NCBI RefSeq assembly: GCF_018835585.1 | Contig: NZ_JAHGVE010000024.1 | Coordinates: 1 to 64,000 of the forward strand | DNA: 64,000 nt | Source: Pelorhabdus rhamnosifermentans | Lineage (GTDB): Bacteria > Bacillota > Negativicutes > UMGS1260 | Direction of reading: 5' to 3' | Shown here: positions 54,700 through 61,966 of the stretch, piece by piece | Numbering within the stretch: position 1 is the stretch's first letter | Layout of the letters: every line of letters starts with the position of its first letter | The notes under the pieces: generated by a model | What the model was told of the DNA's origin: nothing | Seen by the model: the letters and a program-made list of their open reading frames with translations, nothing else | Databases searched by the model: none | Translations under genes and position numbers: made by a program

Positions 54700-55238
54700 A
54701 GTACCATTATACAAACAGTGAATTAAAGAGCCTACTGCAAAGTATGGTCATTCTAATTGATACCCGCGAGCAGGAAAATGGCCATATTATTACCTATTTT
54801 GATAAGAAAAAGATTCGATATTTAAGCCGAAAGCTTGAGTATGGTGATTACTCTTGTTTACTTCCCGCGTCCCCACAAATAGGGATTCAGCGGGATATTT
54901 ATTTTACAGATTCTATTGTGATTGAGCGTAAGGCCAGTATTGAAGAATTGTCCGGCAATCTGACAAAAGACCGGACAAGGTTTGAGAGTGAATTACTACG
55001 GGCTGGCAAAACAAAGCTGTACCTAATGATTGAGAATGAAAATGGCTATTCTGATATTGTCGGTCATAGATACCGAACACAATATGAGCCTAAGTCATTT
55101 ATTGCGACATTAAAAACCTATGAAGCACGATATGGATTAGATATGAATTTCATTCCTGCTGCATGTGCTGGAAACTTCATCTATTACACATTGTTTTACC
55201 ATTGTCGAGAATTTTTGAAAGGAGAGATAGCAGTATGA
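54696..55238 (+). CDS. ERCC4-domain nuclease
   Basis: 180-residue nuclease of the XPF/ERCC4 type: ILIDTREQ with the catalytic aspartate near residue 14-20, LEYGDYSC, and the signature VIERKASIEELSGNL holding the metal-binding E-R-K. A single-domain protein without helicase part, common in Firmicutes phages, where it may process recombination or replication intermediates. GTG 54696 follows GGAGG. It starts within the end of the TubC_N-like gene. Confidence 0.87.
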   Translation: MKYHYTNSELKSLLQSMVILIDTREQENGHIITYFDKKKIRYLSRKLEYGDYSCLLPASPQIGIQRDIYFTDSIVIERKASIEELSGNLTKDRTRFESELLRAGKTKLYLMIENENGYSDIVGHRYRTQYEPKSFIATLKTYEARYGLDMNFIPAACAGNFIYYTLFYHCREFLKGEIAV

Positions 55239-55315
55239 GAATATTTCATATTTGTAATGCAGGACAGCTTATTGCCGCTGTAATTTTGGCAGGGATGATA
55301 GCATGGAGCAAATAA
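55235..55315 (+). CDS. Very small membrane peptide
   Basis: 26-residue frame (MRIFHICNAGQLIAAVILAG then MIAWSK) with one hydrophobic helix. ATG 55235 overlaps the nuclease stop and has GGAGAG upstream; its 3' end overlaps the next frame. Tight coupling supports it. Function unknown. Confidence 0.45.
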   Translation: MRIFHICNAGQLIAAVILAGMIAWSK

Positions 55316-55461
55316 TAATTCGTCGGTCTCGGATGCTGATTGTCCTATATGAAAACGAAATACTGAGCTTGCTCAAAAACAATTCTAGCTTATGGATGCA
55401 GGCCTTAAAGCGTGGTAAAGGTTTGAGCAGAGTTGAAAAATCAATGTGTCGAAAGGGATAG
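55303..55461 (+). CDS. Small basic protein, unknown
   Basis: 52-residue basic protein (MEQIIIRRSRMLIVLYENEI start). ATG 55303 follows GGGATGAT and overlaps the preceding small frame. Helical and basic, with no recognised family. The overlap chain suggests it belongs to the replication operon. Confidence 0.45.
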   Translation: MEQIIIRRSRMLIVLYENEILSLLKNNSSLWMQALKRGKGLSRVEKSMCRKG

Positions 55462-55485
55462 GGTTCAGCTAAGTGCTGAAGGTTT

Positions 55486-55517
55486 GACAGTGAATAGAAG
55501 CGGTATGAGATAAGCCG
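55486..55517 (+). repeat. Intergenic repeat, copy A
   Basis: GACAGTGAATAG followed by AAGCGGTATGAGATAAGCCG. The copy is enclosed by a GTTTGAC/GTCAAAC inverted repeat, and the ATG is followed at once by AGA and a stop. Related copies at 55970 and 56765. Confidence 0.5.
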
Positions 55518-55546
55518 TCAAACGAAACTAAAGGATGTGTGTTATT

Positions 55547-55957
55547 TTGAAAAACAAAAAAAATTATGTATGTCATGCCGATATTTGCAGATTTAATAAT
55601 GAGGGATCTTGCAATAAAAATCTAGATTGTGTGACTATTGCGGTCTATGATGGCGTTGCCCAGTGCCCTAATTTTGAAGAAAAAAGGCAGTATGACTTCT
55701 TGGATAATCGGCAAAAAGCATTTGCAGCGGCACTACTTGCGGAAGTTAAGTCCATCTTAGAAGATATTGGCGAGGAACTAGAAGAAGACTTGAGCCAATT
55801 CGAACTTTACACCGATAAGGATAGTGTTTGTTATATGTGTCCCAAGGATGGTAAATACTCGCAGGATTTCGCGAATGATGAACGTATAGCTTGTTTGGTT
55901 GATGCCTACAACACAGTTATTAATGGCAAACCATTGCATTGTAATTTTACGGACTAA
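55547..55957 (+). CDS. Cysteine-rich protein with CX4CX7C motif, unknown
   Basis: About 136 residues from TTG 55547, with AAAGGATG upstream. The N-terminus holds C-x4-C-x7-C (CHADICRFNNEGSC) and two more cysteines, suggesting a metal or iron-sulfur site. The middle is acidic and helical (KSILEDIGEELEEDLSQ). Two more cysteines (CYMC) follow at about 100. The same CX4CX7C pattern recurs in the 49-residue protein at 62966-63115. Function unknown. Confidence 0.55.
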   Translation: MKNKKNYVCHADICRFNNEGSCNKNLDCVTIAVYDGVAQCPNFEEKRQYDFLDNRQKAFAAALLAEVKSILEDIGEELEEDLSQFELYTDKDSVCYMCPKDGKYSQDFANDERIACLVDAYNTVINGKPLHCNFTD

Positions 55958-55969
55958 TAAAGTCCAACA

Positions 55970-56003
55970 GACAGCGAATAGGACGGCGTGTGAGATAAAG
56001 CCG
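55970..56003 (+). repeat. Intergenic repeat, copy B
   Basis: GACAGCGAATAG followed by GACGGCGTGTGAGATAAAGCCG-type sequence; ACGGC/GCCGT can pair. About 25 bases upstream of the TerS-like gene. Confidence 0.5.
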
Positions 56004-56031
56004 TATTAATATAAACGGCAGGTGGTGGCAG

Positions 56032-56430
56032 ATGCAAGGACACGGCGAAAAATTCACTCAAAAGCATGAACTGGCTATAATTGCACTATTAACGACTTCA
56101 AGTATTGCAGAGGCAGCCAAACAAGCGGGTATAGGAGAAACTACGCTTTGGCGGTGGCTACAAATGCCTGAATTTGCAAAACGTTACAAGGAAGCAAAGA
56201 GACAGGCGGTTGGGCAGGCAATATCAAAATTACAACAGGCAACTACTATAGCGGTTGATACTTTAAAGAATGTTATGCAAGACAATGAAAGCAAAGATTC
56301 TGCTAGAGTGACAGCCGCAAAAACGGTCTTAGAATTATCATTTAAAGTAATTGAATTGGAAGATTTGCAGGCAAAATTTGAAGAATTAGAACGAATTGTA
56401 GATGAACGATTGGAGGAAAGTGAAACGTGA
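56032..56430 (+). CDS. Small terminase-like / phBC6A51-type HTH protein
   Basis: 132-residue protein with an N-terminal helix-turn-helix (SSIAEAAKQAGIGETTLWRW at about 23-42) followed by a long helical part ending in an acidic coiled coil. The pattern fits phage small terminase subunits and the related phBC6A51 HTH group that recognises packaging sites. No large terminase is encoded nearby. If it is a real packaging protein, the element may rely on a helper phage; it could instead be a plain regulator. Confidence 0.65.
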   Translation: MQGHGEKFTQKHELAIIALLTTSSIAEAAKQAGIGETTLWRWLQMPEFAKRYKEAKRQAVGQAISKLQQATTIAVDTLKNVMQDNESKDSARVTAAKTVLELSFKVIELEDLQAKFEELERIVDERLEESET

Positions 56431-56678
56431 GGATAGAGCAATTAATAAAACGGCTTCAAGACAAAGTTAATAAATTAAGTAATGGCGTTGTCTCAATGTT
56501 AACTTTGCAGTGGGAAGAATCTGAATTTAAGGCAATTCCCGTAAGAATTACGCTTGGCAAAAAGCAAAGTTGTTTGTCAGGCGATATTGTAAAAAATAAT
56601 GAGCAAGTTAATACGTTGGTAGAATTGTTAAATAACCCTGCACCTAATAGGAATGCACAAGACTTTGGGGATAAATGA
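56427..56678 (+). CDS. Small protein of unknown function
   Basis: 83 residues, GTG start overlapping the stop of the TerS-like gene (GTGA) with GGAGG upstream. Helical N-terminus (IEQLIKRLQDKVNKLSNGVV) followed by a beta-rich part. No family recognised. Translational coupling supports it as real and functionally tied to its neighbour. Confidence 0.5.
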   Translation: MRIEQLIKRLQDKVNKLSNGVVSMLTLQWEESEFKAIPVRITLGKKQSCLSGDIVKNNEQVNTLVELLNNPAPNRNAQDFGDK

Positions 56679-56764
56679 AAATCAAATTGATATGTCGCTT
56701 ATTTATAGGAGCGCATTAAAAATGGCACAGGAAGAAGGTTTGCCAATCAGATAGTAACTCACTA

Positions 56765-56799
56765 GACAGCGAATAGGCGGCTATGATGAGAAGAAACCG
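56765..56799 (+). repeat. Intergenic repeat, copy C
   Basis: GACAGCGAATAGGCGGCT followed by ATGATGAGAAGAAACCG; it shares the GACAGCGAATAGG core and the following ATGAGA/CCG with copies A and B. Here the ATG opens a 39-codon frame. Confidence 0.5.
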
Positions 56800-56902
56800 A
56801 GAATTGGCAATCCACAAGGGCAAGCATTACTGCTTAGAACGGCTTACAGAAAGCTATTTTAATGGTATCCCAGTTAAAAACCTAAAATTTTTATGTGAGT
56901 AA
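56783..56902 (+). CDS. Possible 39-residue protein
   Basis: ATG 56783/56786 opens a frame with basic N-terminus (MMRRNRELAIHKGKHYCLER) ending FLCE. No clear ribosome site beyond the repeat copy C that leads into it. It is kept as a low-confidence call because the repeat places the start codon the same way as in copy A. Confidence 0.3.
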   Translation: MMRRNRELAIHKGKHYCLERLTESYFNGIPVKNLKFLCE

Positions 56903-56999
56903 ATTTAAGAGCAATTAAAGTAACAAAACAAATATGGAGATATTCAAATGATACTTGTCTTATAACAGGTATCATATTTTATTTTATAGGAGGAATTTC

Positions 57000-58913
57000 A
57001 TGTCAGGTAGCACAAATTTTTTACAATTCGATCCAAGCAAGCAATTAATCGCAGATGATACAACATATGCAGATAGTATTTATCGCGCAGGGGGCGTAAT
57101 GCCAGGAATAGCACCTCCTGATATACATAATAAACTTTATTATCAAACTTCCACAATGGCTACTGCTTTTGCTAATGCGATGGTAGCCGCCGGATATGTT
57201 GCAAACGATACTGATATTAATGATTTAACATCTAAAATTACTAGTTTTATATCTAGCAGCGGCGGGATTGCTTTAGAAGAATCAACAGGTTACGGGCTAA
57301 TTGGTGATGGCCTACAGGTGTTAGCACAATCTACGCCTAATATGACAGTACAAATAGTAACCTCTGTTCCTATTCATATGCCTACCGGCTCGCATTTTAC
57401 GCCTGCCGCTGTTAGTTCACAACCTGTTAATACTGCCGATGCTACTAATCCACGTATAGACTTAATTTATGTATCAACTACTGGCGTTGTATCTTATTTG
57501 CAAGGTACAGCAGCAGTTACGCCCGTTGCACCTACATTACCGAGTGGAGGCTTTTCGTTAGCTAATATTGCCGTTGCTGCTGGGACTACTACGATTACAA
57601 ATAGTAATATTACGGATATAAGAATATTTAAAATAAATACACAAGATAGTCCCTCAATAGATATACGTTCATATGGACTTGCACCAGAAACATTTCGTGT
57701 GGCGTTGCAGAGAGCCATTAATAATAATCCATATGGAAAAATTATATTACCAACTGGCTCTTATACTGTTGATGAAAGTATTACACTCCCAGACGGATAT
57801 TCAACTTGTATTCAAGGTCAAGGTCAGTTTAATACGATTATCAATTTCAATGGAACTGGCGCACTGTTTGACGGTGGTGGTAATGGTCAACTTAACGGCT
57901 GTATCTTTAGTGACTTTTCTGTAGTTGGAACTTATCCTAGCATTACTGGTAATTATAGTGCAGTAATTGCACCTAGGGGAAATAATAGTCAGACAGGGTT
58001 CTTACTTAGAAATTTTACAAATTCTTCAATGATAAAAAATATAACTATAAAAAATGTTGAAATAGGAGTAGAACTACAAAAAAGCTGGTATTCTGGATTC
58101 AGCAATATAAACATGTATAATATTGGGCAATATGGAATATTTGTAAATAAAAAAGATTCTGAGCAAGTAAATGGTATAACATTTGATAGAGTATATATTC
58201 GCAGTGGAATAAATTGCGTAAATGTGAAAGGAACGCCTTTATCTGCTAATAATTTTTCGGAAATAATGAATTTTATTGGCTGTACATTTGAAGAATCTTT
58301 GCAGACCGCAGTTGTCATCCAAGATCAAACGCCGACTTTGTTTTCTGGTTGTTACTGGGAAAGAAACTATCAAGATACACAGGCGTCCGGTAATCCTGTC
58401 TTGGCTTGGAATCAGCCCTTAGATGTTTATGTATCTGGACAAGGCGGGTTTCAAGGTATGAATGTTAAATTTGTCGGATGTTTTTTTGATGGGGAAACTC
58501 CTGGTACTGGTTCAAAAGCTACACAATGCCTTGTATACTCAGATAATGGTATTGATGCTTATCATTTATCACAAATGAGTTTTGATAGTTGTATGGTGCA
58601 AAACTATATAACTACTAGTAGTAACGCAGCTGCATTTGTTTATACTCTCTCCGGAGTAGAAAAGATGGATAATATCACTATGTATCCAACAAGCATACCA
58701 TCTTTGACGGGTAGCCAAATAGCCCCTATTACCGGGCATAATCCTAGTTTCACAGGGTCGACAGCTTTTGGTGTAAATCAATCAACGTTTTCATACGCTG
58801 CAATAGCAAACAGTCAATGTATGCCGTGGCTTTCTGAAAGTGACAATAAATTACATTTTACTGTAAGATTATCGGATGGTACATATAAAGACTGTTCATT
58901 TACGGTAGCATAA
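57000..58913 (+). CDS. Phage tail spike/fibre with beta-helix domain
   Basis: 637-residue protein. Residues 1-90 (MSGSTNFLQFDPSKQLIADD, then YQTSTMATAFANAMVAAGY) resemble tail-fibre adaptor starts in Firmicutes prophages; about 90-220 is a structural repeat region; about 230-560 has pectate-lyase-like parallel beta-helix composition, with NNPYGKIILPTGSYTVDESI opening the helix and many Asn/Gly turns. A spike would bind or cut a surface polysaccharide. ATG 57000 follows TAGGAGG. No tail structural genes flank it, so it is an orphan spike within this element. Confidence 0.8.
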   Translation: MSGSTNFLQFDPSKQLIADDTTYADSIYRAGGVMPGIAPPDIHNKLYYQTSTMATAFANAMVAAGYVANDTDINDLTSKITSFISSSGGIALEESTGYGLIGDGLQVLAQSTPNMTVQIVTSVPIHMPTGSHFTPAAVSSQPVNTADATNPRIDLIYVSTTGVVSYLQGTAAVTPVAPTLPSGGFSLANIAVAAGTTTITNSNITDIRIFKINTQDSPSIDIRSYGLAPETFRVALQRAINNNPYGKIILPTGSYTVDESITLPDGYSTCIQGQGQFNTIINFNGTGALFDGGGNGQLNGCIFSDFSVVGTYPSITGNYSAVIAPRGNNSQTGFLLRNFTNSSMIKNITIKNVEIGVELQKSWYSGFSNINMYNIGQYGIFVNKKDSEQVNGITFDRVYIRSGINCVNVKGTPLSANNFSEIMNFIGCTFEESLQTAVVIQDQTPTLFSGCYWERNYQDTQASGNPVLAWNQPLDVYVSGQGGFQGMNVKFVGCFFDGETPGTGSKATQCLVYSDNGIDAYHLSQMSFDSCMVQNYITTSSNAAAFVYTLSGVEKMDNITMYPTSIPSLTGSQIAPITGHNPSFTGSTAFGVNQSTFSYAAIANSQCMPWLSESDNKLHFTVRLSDGTYKDCSFTVA

Positions 58914-59097
58914 TAAGGTTAATGCTTCTAAAATTAGTCTCGCAAGTTAAAATTAAAAATGCTAGGATAGATATGATTTGTGCTCTTATATCGAACGGTT
59001 GACTTCTGGTCTTGCCTAGCAACCATTTGGAATACCGCTTTGAAAATATATCATACAAATTTTATTGCAGCCATAGCAAAATATAAATATTGTTGGT

Positions 59098-59136
59098 AAT
59101 TAAGCAGAACAGGAGGATACAAAGTTCTGCTTAATT
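59098..59136 (+). other. Perfect hairpin with ribosome-site-like loop
   Basis: A 13-bp perfect inverted repeat AATTAAGCAGAAC / GTTCTGCTTAATT whose 13-base loop is AGGAGGATACAAA, which contains a full ribosome-binding sequence. Followed by a short T stretch. No start codon follows closely. Confidence 0.7.
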
Positions 59137-59183
59137 GCTTTTGAAAAAGAGTTGTAGAACGGTGAAAAATTGAAGCAATGTAA

Positions 59184-59345
59184 AAGCGAGCTAATGAAGG
59201 ATTAGGTAATGATTTACCTGGTGCTGGATTTATAGAAGCTCTTGAAAATAAAGTAAAAGATATATGGAATGAAGGTGAAACTGTTGATCAGCAAAGCAAA
59301 AAAATATTGCTAGAAGGATGCGGGAAATATGTACAATACAATTAA
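59184..59345 (+). pseudogene. Coding remnant without start codon
   Basis: An open frame of 53 codons begins right after a stop codon, with no start. It reads like the C-terminal end of a protein (ANEGLGNDLPGAGFIEALEN, ending GKYVQYN). I do not recognise the parent. Most likely a truncated phage gene. Confidence 0.5.
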
Positions 59346-59364
59346 TATATTGGGAGATGAGATA

Positions 59365-59391
59365 GTGTCAGGTAGTAATAATTTCGGTTGA
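59365..59391 (+). pseudogene. Truncated copy of a tail-protein start
   Basis: GTG 59365 encodes MSGSNNFG then a stop; the first seven residues copy the MSGSTNF start of the tail spike at 57000. GGGAGATGAG precedes it. It looks like the beginning of a second tail gene cut off by a deletion. Confidence 0.45.
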
Positions 59392-59442
59392 TTATTCCAT
59401 TTACACAGTTCCCGCCACACTCCCTATTGGGGACGGCATTTT

Positions 59443-59468
59443 ACCCTGTTGGCTTCGGCTGACAGGGT
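59443..59468 (+). terminator. Terminator with TTCG tetraloop
   Basis: ACCCTGTTGGC / GCTGACAGGGT around TTCG, followed by a long T-rich stretch; probable end of the tail-spike transcript. Confidence 0.85.
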
Positions 59469-59514
59469 TTATTTTTTGTTTAAAATGTATAAGAATATTT
59501 GTTTCACTATAAAA

Positions 59515-59553
59515 GCACAAAAAAACCATCAATTTAATGATAGTTTTTTGTGC
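59515..59553. terminator. Hairpin after the ribbon-helix-helix gene
   Basis: GCACAAAAAA-CCATCA pairs with TGATAG-TTTTTTGTGC around a short loop, directly after the stop codon of the leftward 49-residue gene. Confidence 0.7.
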
Positions 59554-59554
59554 T

Positions 59555-59704
59555 TTATTTATTCTTTTCTATAAATTGTTCTAATGCTACTACCATTTCA
59601 TTATTGATTGATCGTCTATTTTTTTTTGCTGATTCAACAATCTTTTTGTAAATATCGGGAGGGATGCGAAAAGTCATTCTTATCTCTTCATCTTGTTTCT
59701 TCAT
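59555..59704 (-). CDS. Arc-type ribbon-helix-helix protein
   Basis: 49-residue protein: EEIRMTFRIPPDIYKKIVES then NRRSINNEMVVALEQFIEK, the Arc/MetJ ribbon followed by two helices. A ribosome site (TAGGAG) precedes ATG 59704. It would be a small dimeric DNA-binding repressor. It faces a second ribbon-helix-helix gene on the other strand 130 bases away, with AT-rich DNA between that may hold shared operators. Confidence 0.8.
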   Translation of the reverse strand: MKKQDEEIRMTFRIPPDIYKKIVESAKKNRRSINNEMVVALEQFIEKNK

Positions 59705-59832
59705 TTTATTTTTTCTCCTATACTTGATGTCATTATAATACCATAATGGTATACAATTTTCTATCCAATTCCATAAAAAAATATAGACTGCGCACTGTTG
59801 CGGTGGTAATATAGTGTCAAAAGGAGAGTTTT

Positions 59833-59991
59833 ATGATGCCTAAAGAGTGCGAGATTATTAAATGTAGTGCCCGTATTCCAGCTAACGTAGACAATAAAGT
59901 AAAACTTTGTGCAAAAAAGATTGGTGTATCAAAAAATACTATTATGATTTTAGCCCTAAAAGATTACATAGCAAAAGAGGTGAATGTATAA
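59833..59991 (+). CDS. Ribbon-helix-helix (CopG-like) protein
   Basis: 52-residue protein: IIKCSARIPANVDNKVKLCA then GVSKNTIMILALKDYIAKE, fitting the ribbon-helix-helix fold. AAGGAGAG precedes two consecutive ATG codons. The stop overlaps the next start (TAATG), so the small membrane proteins downstream are coupled to it. Likely a regulator of its own short operon. Confidence 0.72.
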   Translation: MMPKECEIIKCSARIPANVDNKVKLCAKKIGVSKNTIMILALKDYIAKEVNV

Positions 59992-60131
59992 TGCTAATTT
60001 CCTTAAAACTATTTATACTTTGTATGTTTTGTTCGGCCACTATCGGGGCTAGTATCGGATTGTTAGTGGCAGCTATGTTTGCATCAGGAAAAGAAAAGGA
60101 TAGGAGCATAATTTATGGAAAACGCGTCTGA
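59991..60131 (+). CDS. Small single-helix membrane protein 1
   Basis: 46-residue protein; one hydrophobic segment of about 25 residues (LFILCMFCSATIGASIGLLV) followed by a charged tail. Its start overlaps the stop of the RHH gene and GAGGTG lies upstream. Overlaps the next small gene by 17 bases. Function unknown; small toxin-like, holin-like or adaptor roles are possible. Confidence 0.55.
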   Translation: MLISLKLFILCMFCSATIGASIGLLVAAMFASGKEKDRSIIYGKRV

Positions 60132-60237
60132 AAGTAAATATAATGGATGGATGTTAAAATATTCTTTTATAATCGGATTATCATTAGGAACCTTCATAGG
60201 AATAATAATTGAATGTGTAGTAGAATATTATTTTTAA
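60115..60237 (+). CDS. Small single-helix membrane protein 2
   Basis: 40-residue protein with a membrane helix at about 16-33 (SFIIGLSLGTFIGIIIECVV). ATAGGAG precedes ATG 60115. It overlaps the previous gene, and a terminator follows, so the three genes form one short operon. Confidence 0.55.
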   Translation: MENASESKYNGWMLKYSFIIGLSLGTFIGIIIECVVEYYF

Positions 60238-60244
60238 AATAAAA

Positions 60245-60289
60245 TTAAAGCCCTCTACTCTGGGAAAAGACCAGAATAGAAGGCTTTAA
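60245..60289. terminator. Bidirectional terminator between small operon and secreted-protein gene
   Basis: TTAAAGCC and CTAcTCTGG pair with CCAGAaTAG and GGCTTTAA around GAAAAGA; the convergent secreted-protein gene ends 20 bases to the right. Confidence 0.88.
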
Positions 60290-60311
60290 CTTTATTTGCA
60301 ATTTTGCTGAT

Positions 60312-60947
60312 TTATAGATTTGAGTTTATTTTGTTAATGATATTTTGAACAATATTATAAAATAAAGGAGTCTTTTTTGGATCTAATTGGAATTTTTCGT
60401 TAGCGGAATATATAGCAATTAAGCTTTTATTATTTAAATTATAATTATCTGCTGCAATTTCATCAAATCCATTATCATGCATAGGTGCGTTATAAATATA
60501 TTTTGTGATAGTTACAGTGTTAGCATTAATTATTTTAGGCGAATATATACCATTAACTATTGTTTGTTTAAATGTTTTATTGTAAAAAACATCTACTACT
60601 AAATATGTTAAGTCGTTTTGATCAGCATCAGGATTTATATATTGACCATAAGCATTCGAATTTTTGTTTATGTCTTTTATCGTTTCAATCGCTTTTTGTC
60701 TTACGCTTTCATCGTTATAGGTAAAATATAATCGCGCTTCAAAATTTCCTGTTTCTTTATAAAAGTTATTGGAAGTAGCTTTTTTTATTGTATTGTCATC
60801 AATATATACATTGAGCTGATCATTTGAATAAATGAGTAGTGGTGTTGTTAAATCTCCACCAGCATAAACTTGCAAATTAGCAAATGCAATATTAGGAATT
60901 ACCAAGAGAACATATGATAAAAGTAATGAAGCCAATAGTCTTTTCAT
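60312..60947 (-). CDS. Secreted protein of unknown function
   Basis: 211-residue protein with a clear signal peptide (MKRLLASLLLSYVLLVIPNI, then AFA cleavage). The mature part is Asn/Tyr/Asp-rich and beta-like (LYFTYNDESVRQKAIETIKD), with no cysteine and no recognised domain. AGGAGATAA precedes ATG 60947. It has its own transcription unit opposite to the small membrane-protein operon. Secreted cargo in a phage-like element may alter the host surface, but nothing in the sequence says how. Confidence 0.65.
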   Translation of the reverse strand: MKRLLASLLLSYVLLVIPNIAFANLQVYAGGDLTTPLLIYSNDQLNVYIDDNTIKKATSNNFYKETGNFEARLYFTYNDESVRQKAIETIKDINKNSNAYGQYINPDADQNDLTYLVVDVFYNKTFKQTIVNGIYSPKIINANTVTITKYIYNAPMHDNGFDEIAADNYNLNNKSLIAIYSANEKFQLDPKKTPLFYNIVQNIINKINSNL

Positions 60948-61217
60948 TTTAATTATCTCCTATATTTTTCATTATACAATGCAATAGGTTAATACAATAC
61001 TATTTTGGTTATTAATGGGATAAAACCTCTTTTTTTATGGGAATTTCAATATTTATATAGCAGTTAAATTATAAGTTGCCAATATGTAAAAACCGAATTT
61101 TCGACTGCCAGAATTAAGGGGAAAAATTCAATGTTGCATACTTCAGAAATGTATTATTTGATTTTAGTATGGATCATTATATGATGGCGGAAAATTTCGC
61201 TAACTTAATTAATATGC

Positions 61218-61250
61218 TCATCTGATGAGAGGCTGAAGTCAGATGATTTT
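61218..61250 (+). terminator. Terminator-like hairpin
   Basis: TCATCTGA pairs with TCAGATGA around 13 bases, followed by TTTTTCTTT. With no gene before it, it might end a small RNA transcribed from about 61080-61200. Confidence 0.6.
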
Positions 61251-61356
61251 TCTTTGTCGGTTACTGATTTTTAAACTATTAATGAATATTATAAAACAGT
61301 TTACTAAATACAACTATTGATAGTTAAATATATTTATATATAATTAAATATAATTA

Positions 61357-61386
61357 TTGACATTATATAATATTCAGATATATAAT
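61357..61386 (+). promoter_or_regulatory. Promoter of the excisionase-like gene
   Basis: TTGACA 61357, 18-base spacer, TATAAT 61381, about 32 bases before the TTG start. Confidence 0.75.
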
Positions 61387-61417
61387 CAACTTATAAAAGA
61401 AAAAAGGTGGTGAAATA

Positions 61418-61618
61418 TTGGTATTGGAAACGGTATACACACCTAAAGAATTGGCGGAAATACTGAAAGTTTCGGAACAAGTTATTGCTGACGAATTAAA
61501 AGGCGGACGTCTAAAGGCTTTTAAGGTTGGACGACAATGGCGAATTCCAGAAAATCATGTTAAGGAATATATTAAAAACAACAGTAACCAACCAATTGAG
61601 AACGCTAAGGAAGAATAA
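61418..61618 (+). CDS. Excisionase-family helix-turn-helix protein
   Basis: 66-residue protein with the excisionase/MerR-like pattern YTPKELAEILKVSEQVIADE then GRLKAFKVGRQWRIPENHVK. TTG 61418 has GGTGGTG upstream. It could be the element's excisionase or a regulator of the small genes downstream. Similar DNA-binding modules occur at 51653 and in the C-terminal part of the gene at 63479. Confidence 0.82.
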   Translation: MVLETVYTPKELAEILKVSEQVIADELKGGRLKAFKVGRQWRIPENHVKEYIKNNSNQPIENAKEE

Positions 61619-61674
61619 TAAAAATGGCCTGTTTACTATTAGAATAATAAATAAGCCGGAAGGAGGCGCAAAAA

Positions 61675-61842
61675 GTGGAAGTAATTAATGTTGATTGTAA
61701 TGATGTGGTTATTCCGGACTTATAAAAAGTAAATAATCCTAAAGTACAAAAAATAATTGAAGATTGGATTATTTTTGCAATGAGCCATTTAGCTGAAAAG
61801 GAGGACAAGCAATTACATTTATTAGAAGATATCGATAAATAA
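61675..61842 (+). pseudogene. Small gene interrupted by an in-frame TAA
   Basis: GTG 61675 with GGAGGCG upstream encodes 16 residues (MEVINVDCNDVVIPDL), then TAA at 61723, then the same frame continues for 38 codons (VNNPKVQKIIEDWIIFAMSH) to a second TAA at 61840. Codon use after the stop stays gene-like, so the original product was probably about 55 residues. An inverted repeat TTCACTA/TAGTGAA follows at about 61853-61872. Confidence 0.55.
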
Positions 61843-61966
61843 AAAGCCCGTTCACTACCGAAAATAGTGAACAGGCCGGGACAGTTAAGGCAAGCAAATA
61901 CCTGCTGTCACTCTCATTTTATCAGATGGCAGGGGAAAAAATCAAATGATAAGGGAGAGGATTGTA

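Larger units (their letters stand above)
56679..56999. other. Gap before the tail-spike gene
   Basis: About 320 bases. It contains repeat copy C, a possible 39-codon frame, a 10-codon frame at 56722, and the ribosome site TAGGAGG of the spike gene. No other gene is supported. Confidence 0.6.
58914..59554. other. Remnant-rich gap after the tail spike
   Basis: About 640 bases without an intact gene: an inverted repeat TGCTAGG (58960) / CCTAGCA (59015), the hairpin at 59098, two coding remnants (59184 and 59365) and terminators at 59443 and 59515. It looks like the debris of phage structural genes. Confidence 0.6.
60948..61417. other. Long AT-rich control region
   Basis: About 470 bases without a gene. 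It contains a terminator-like hairpin at 61218-61250, a promoter at 61357-61386 and very AT-rich repeats (TAAATATA-type) near 61320-61360. No start with a ribosome site opens a frame worth reporting. Confidence 0.6.
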
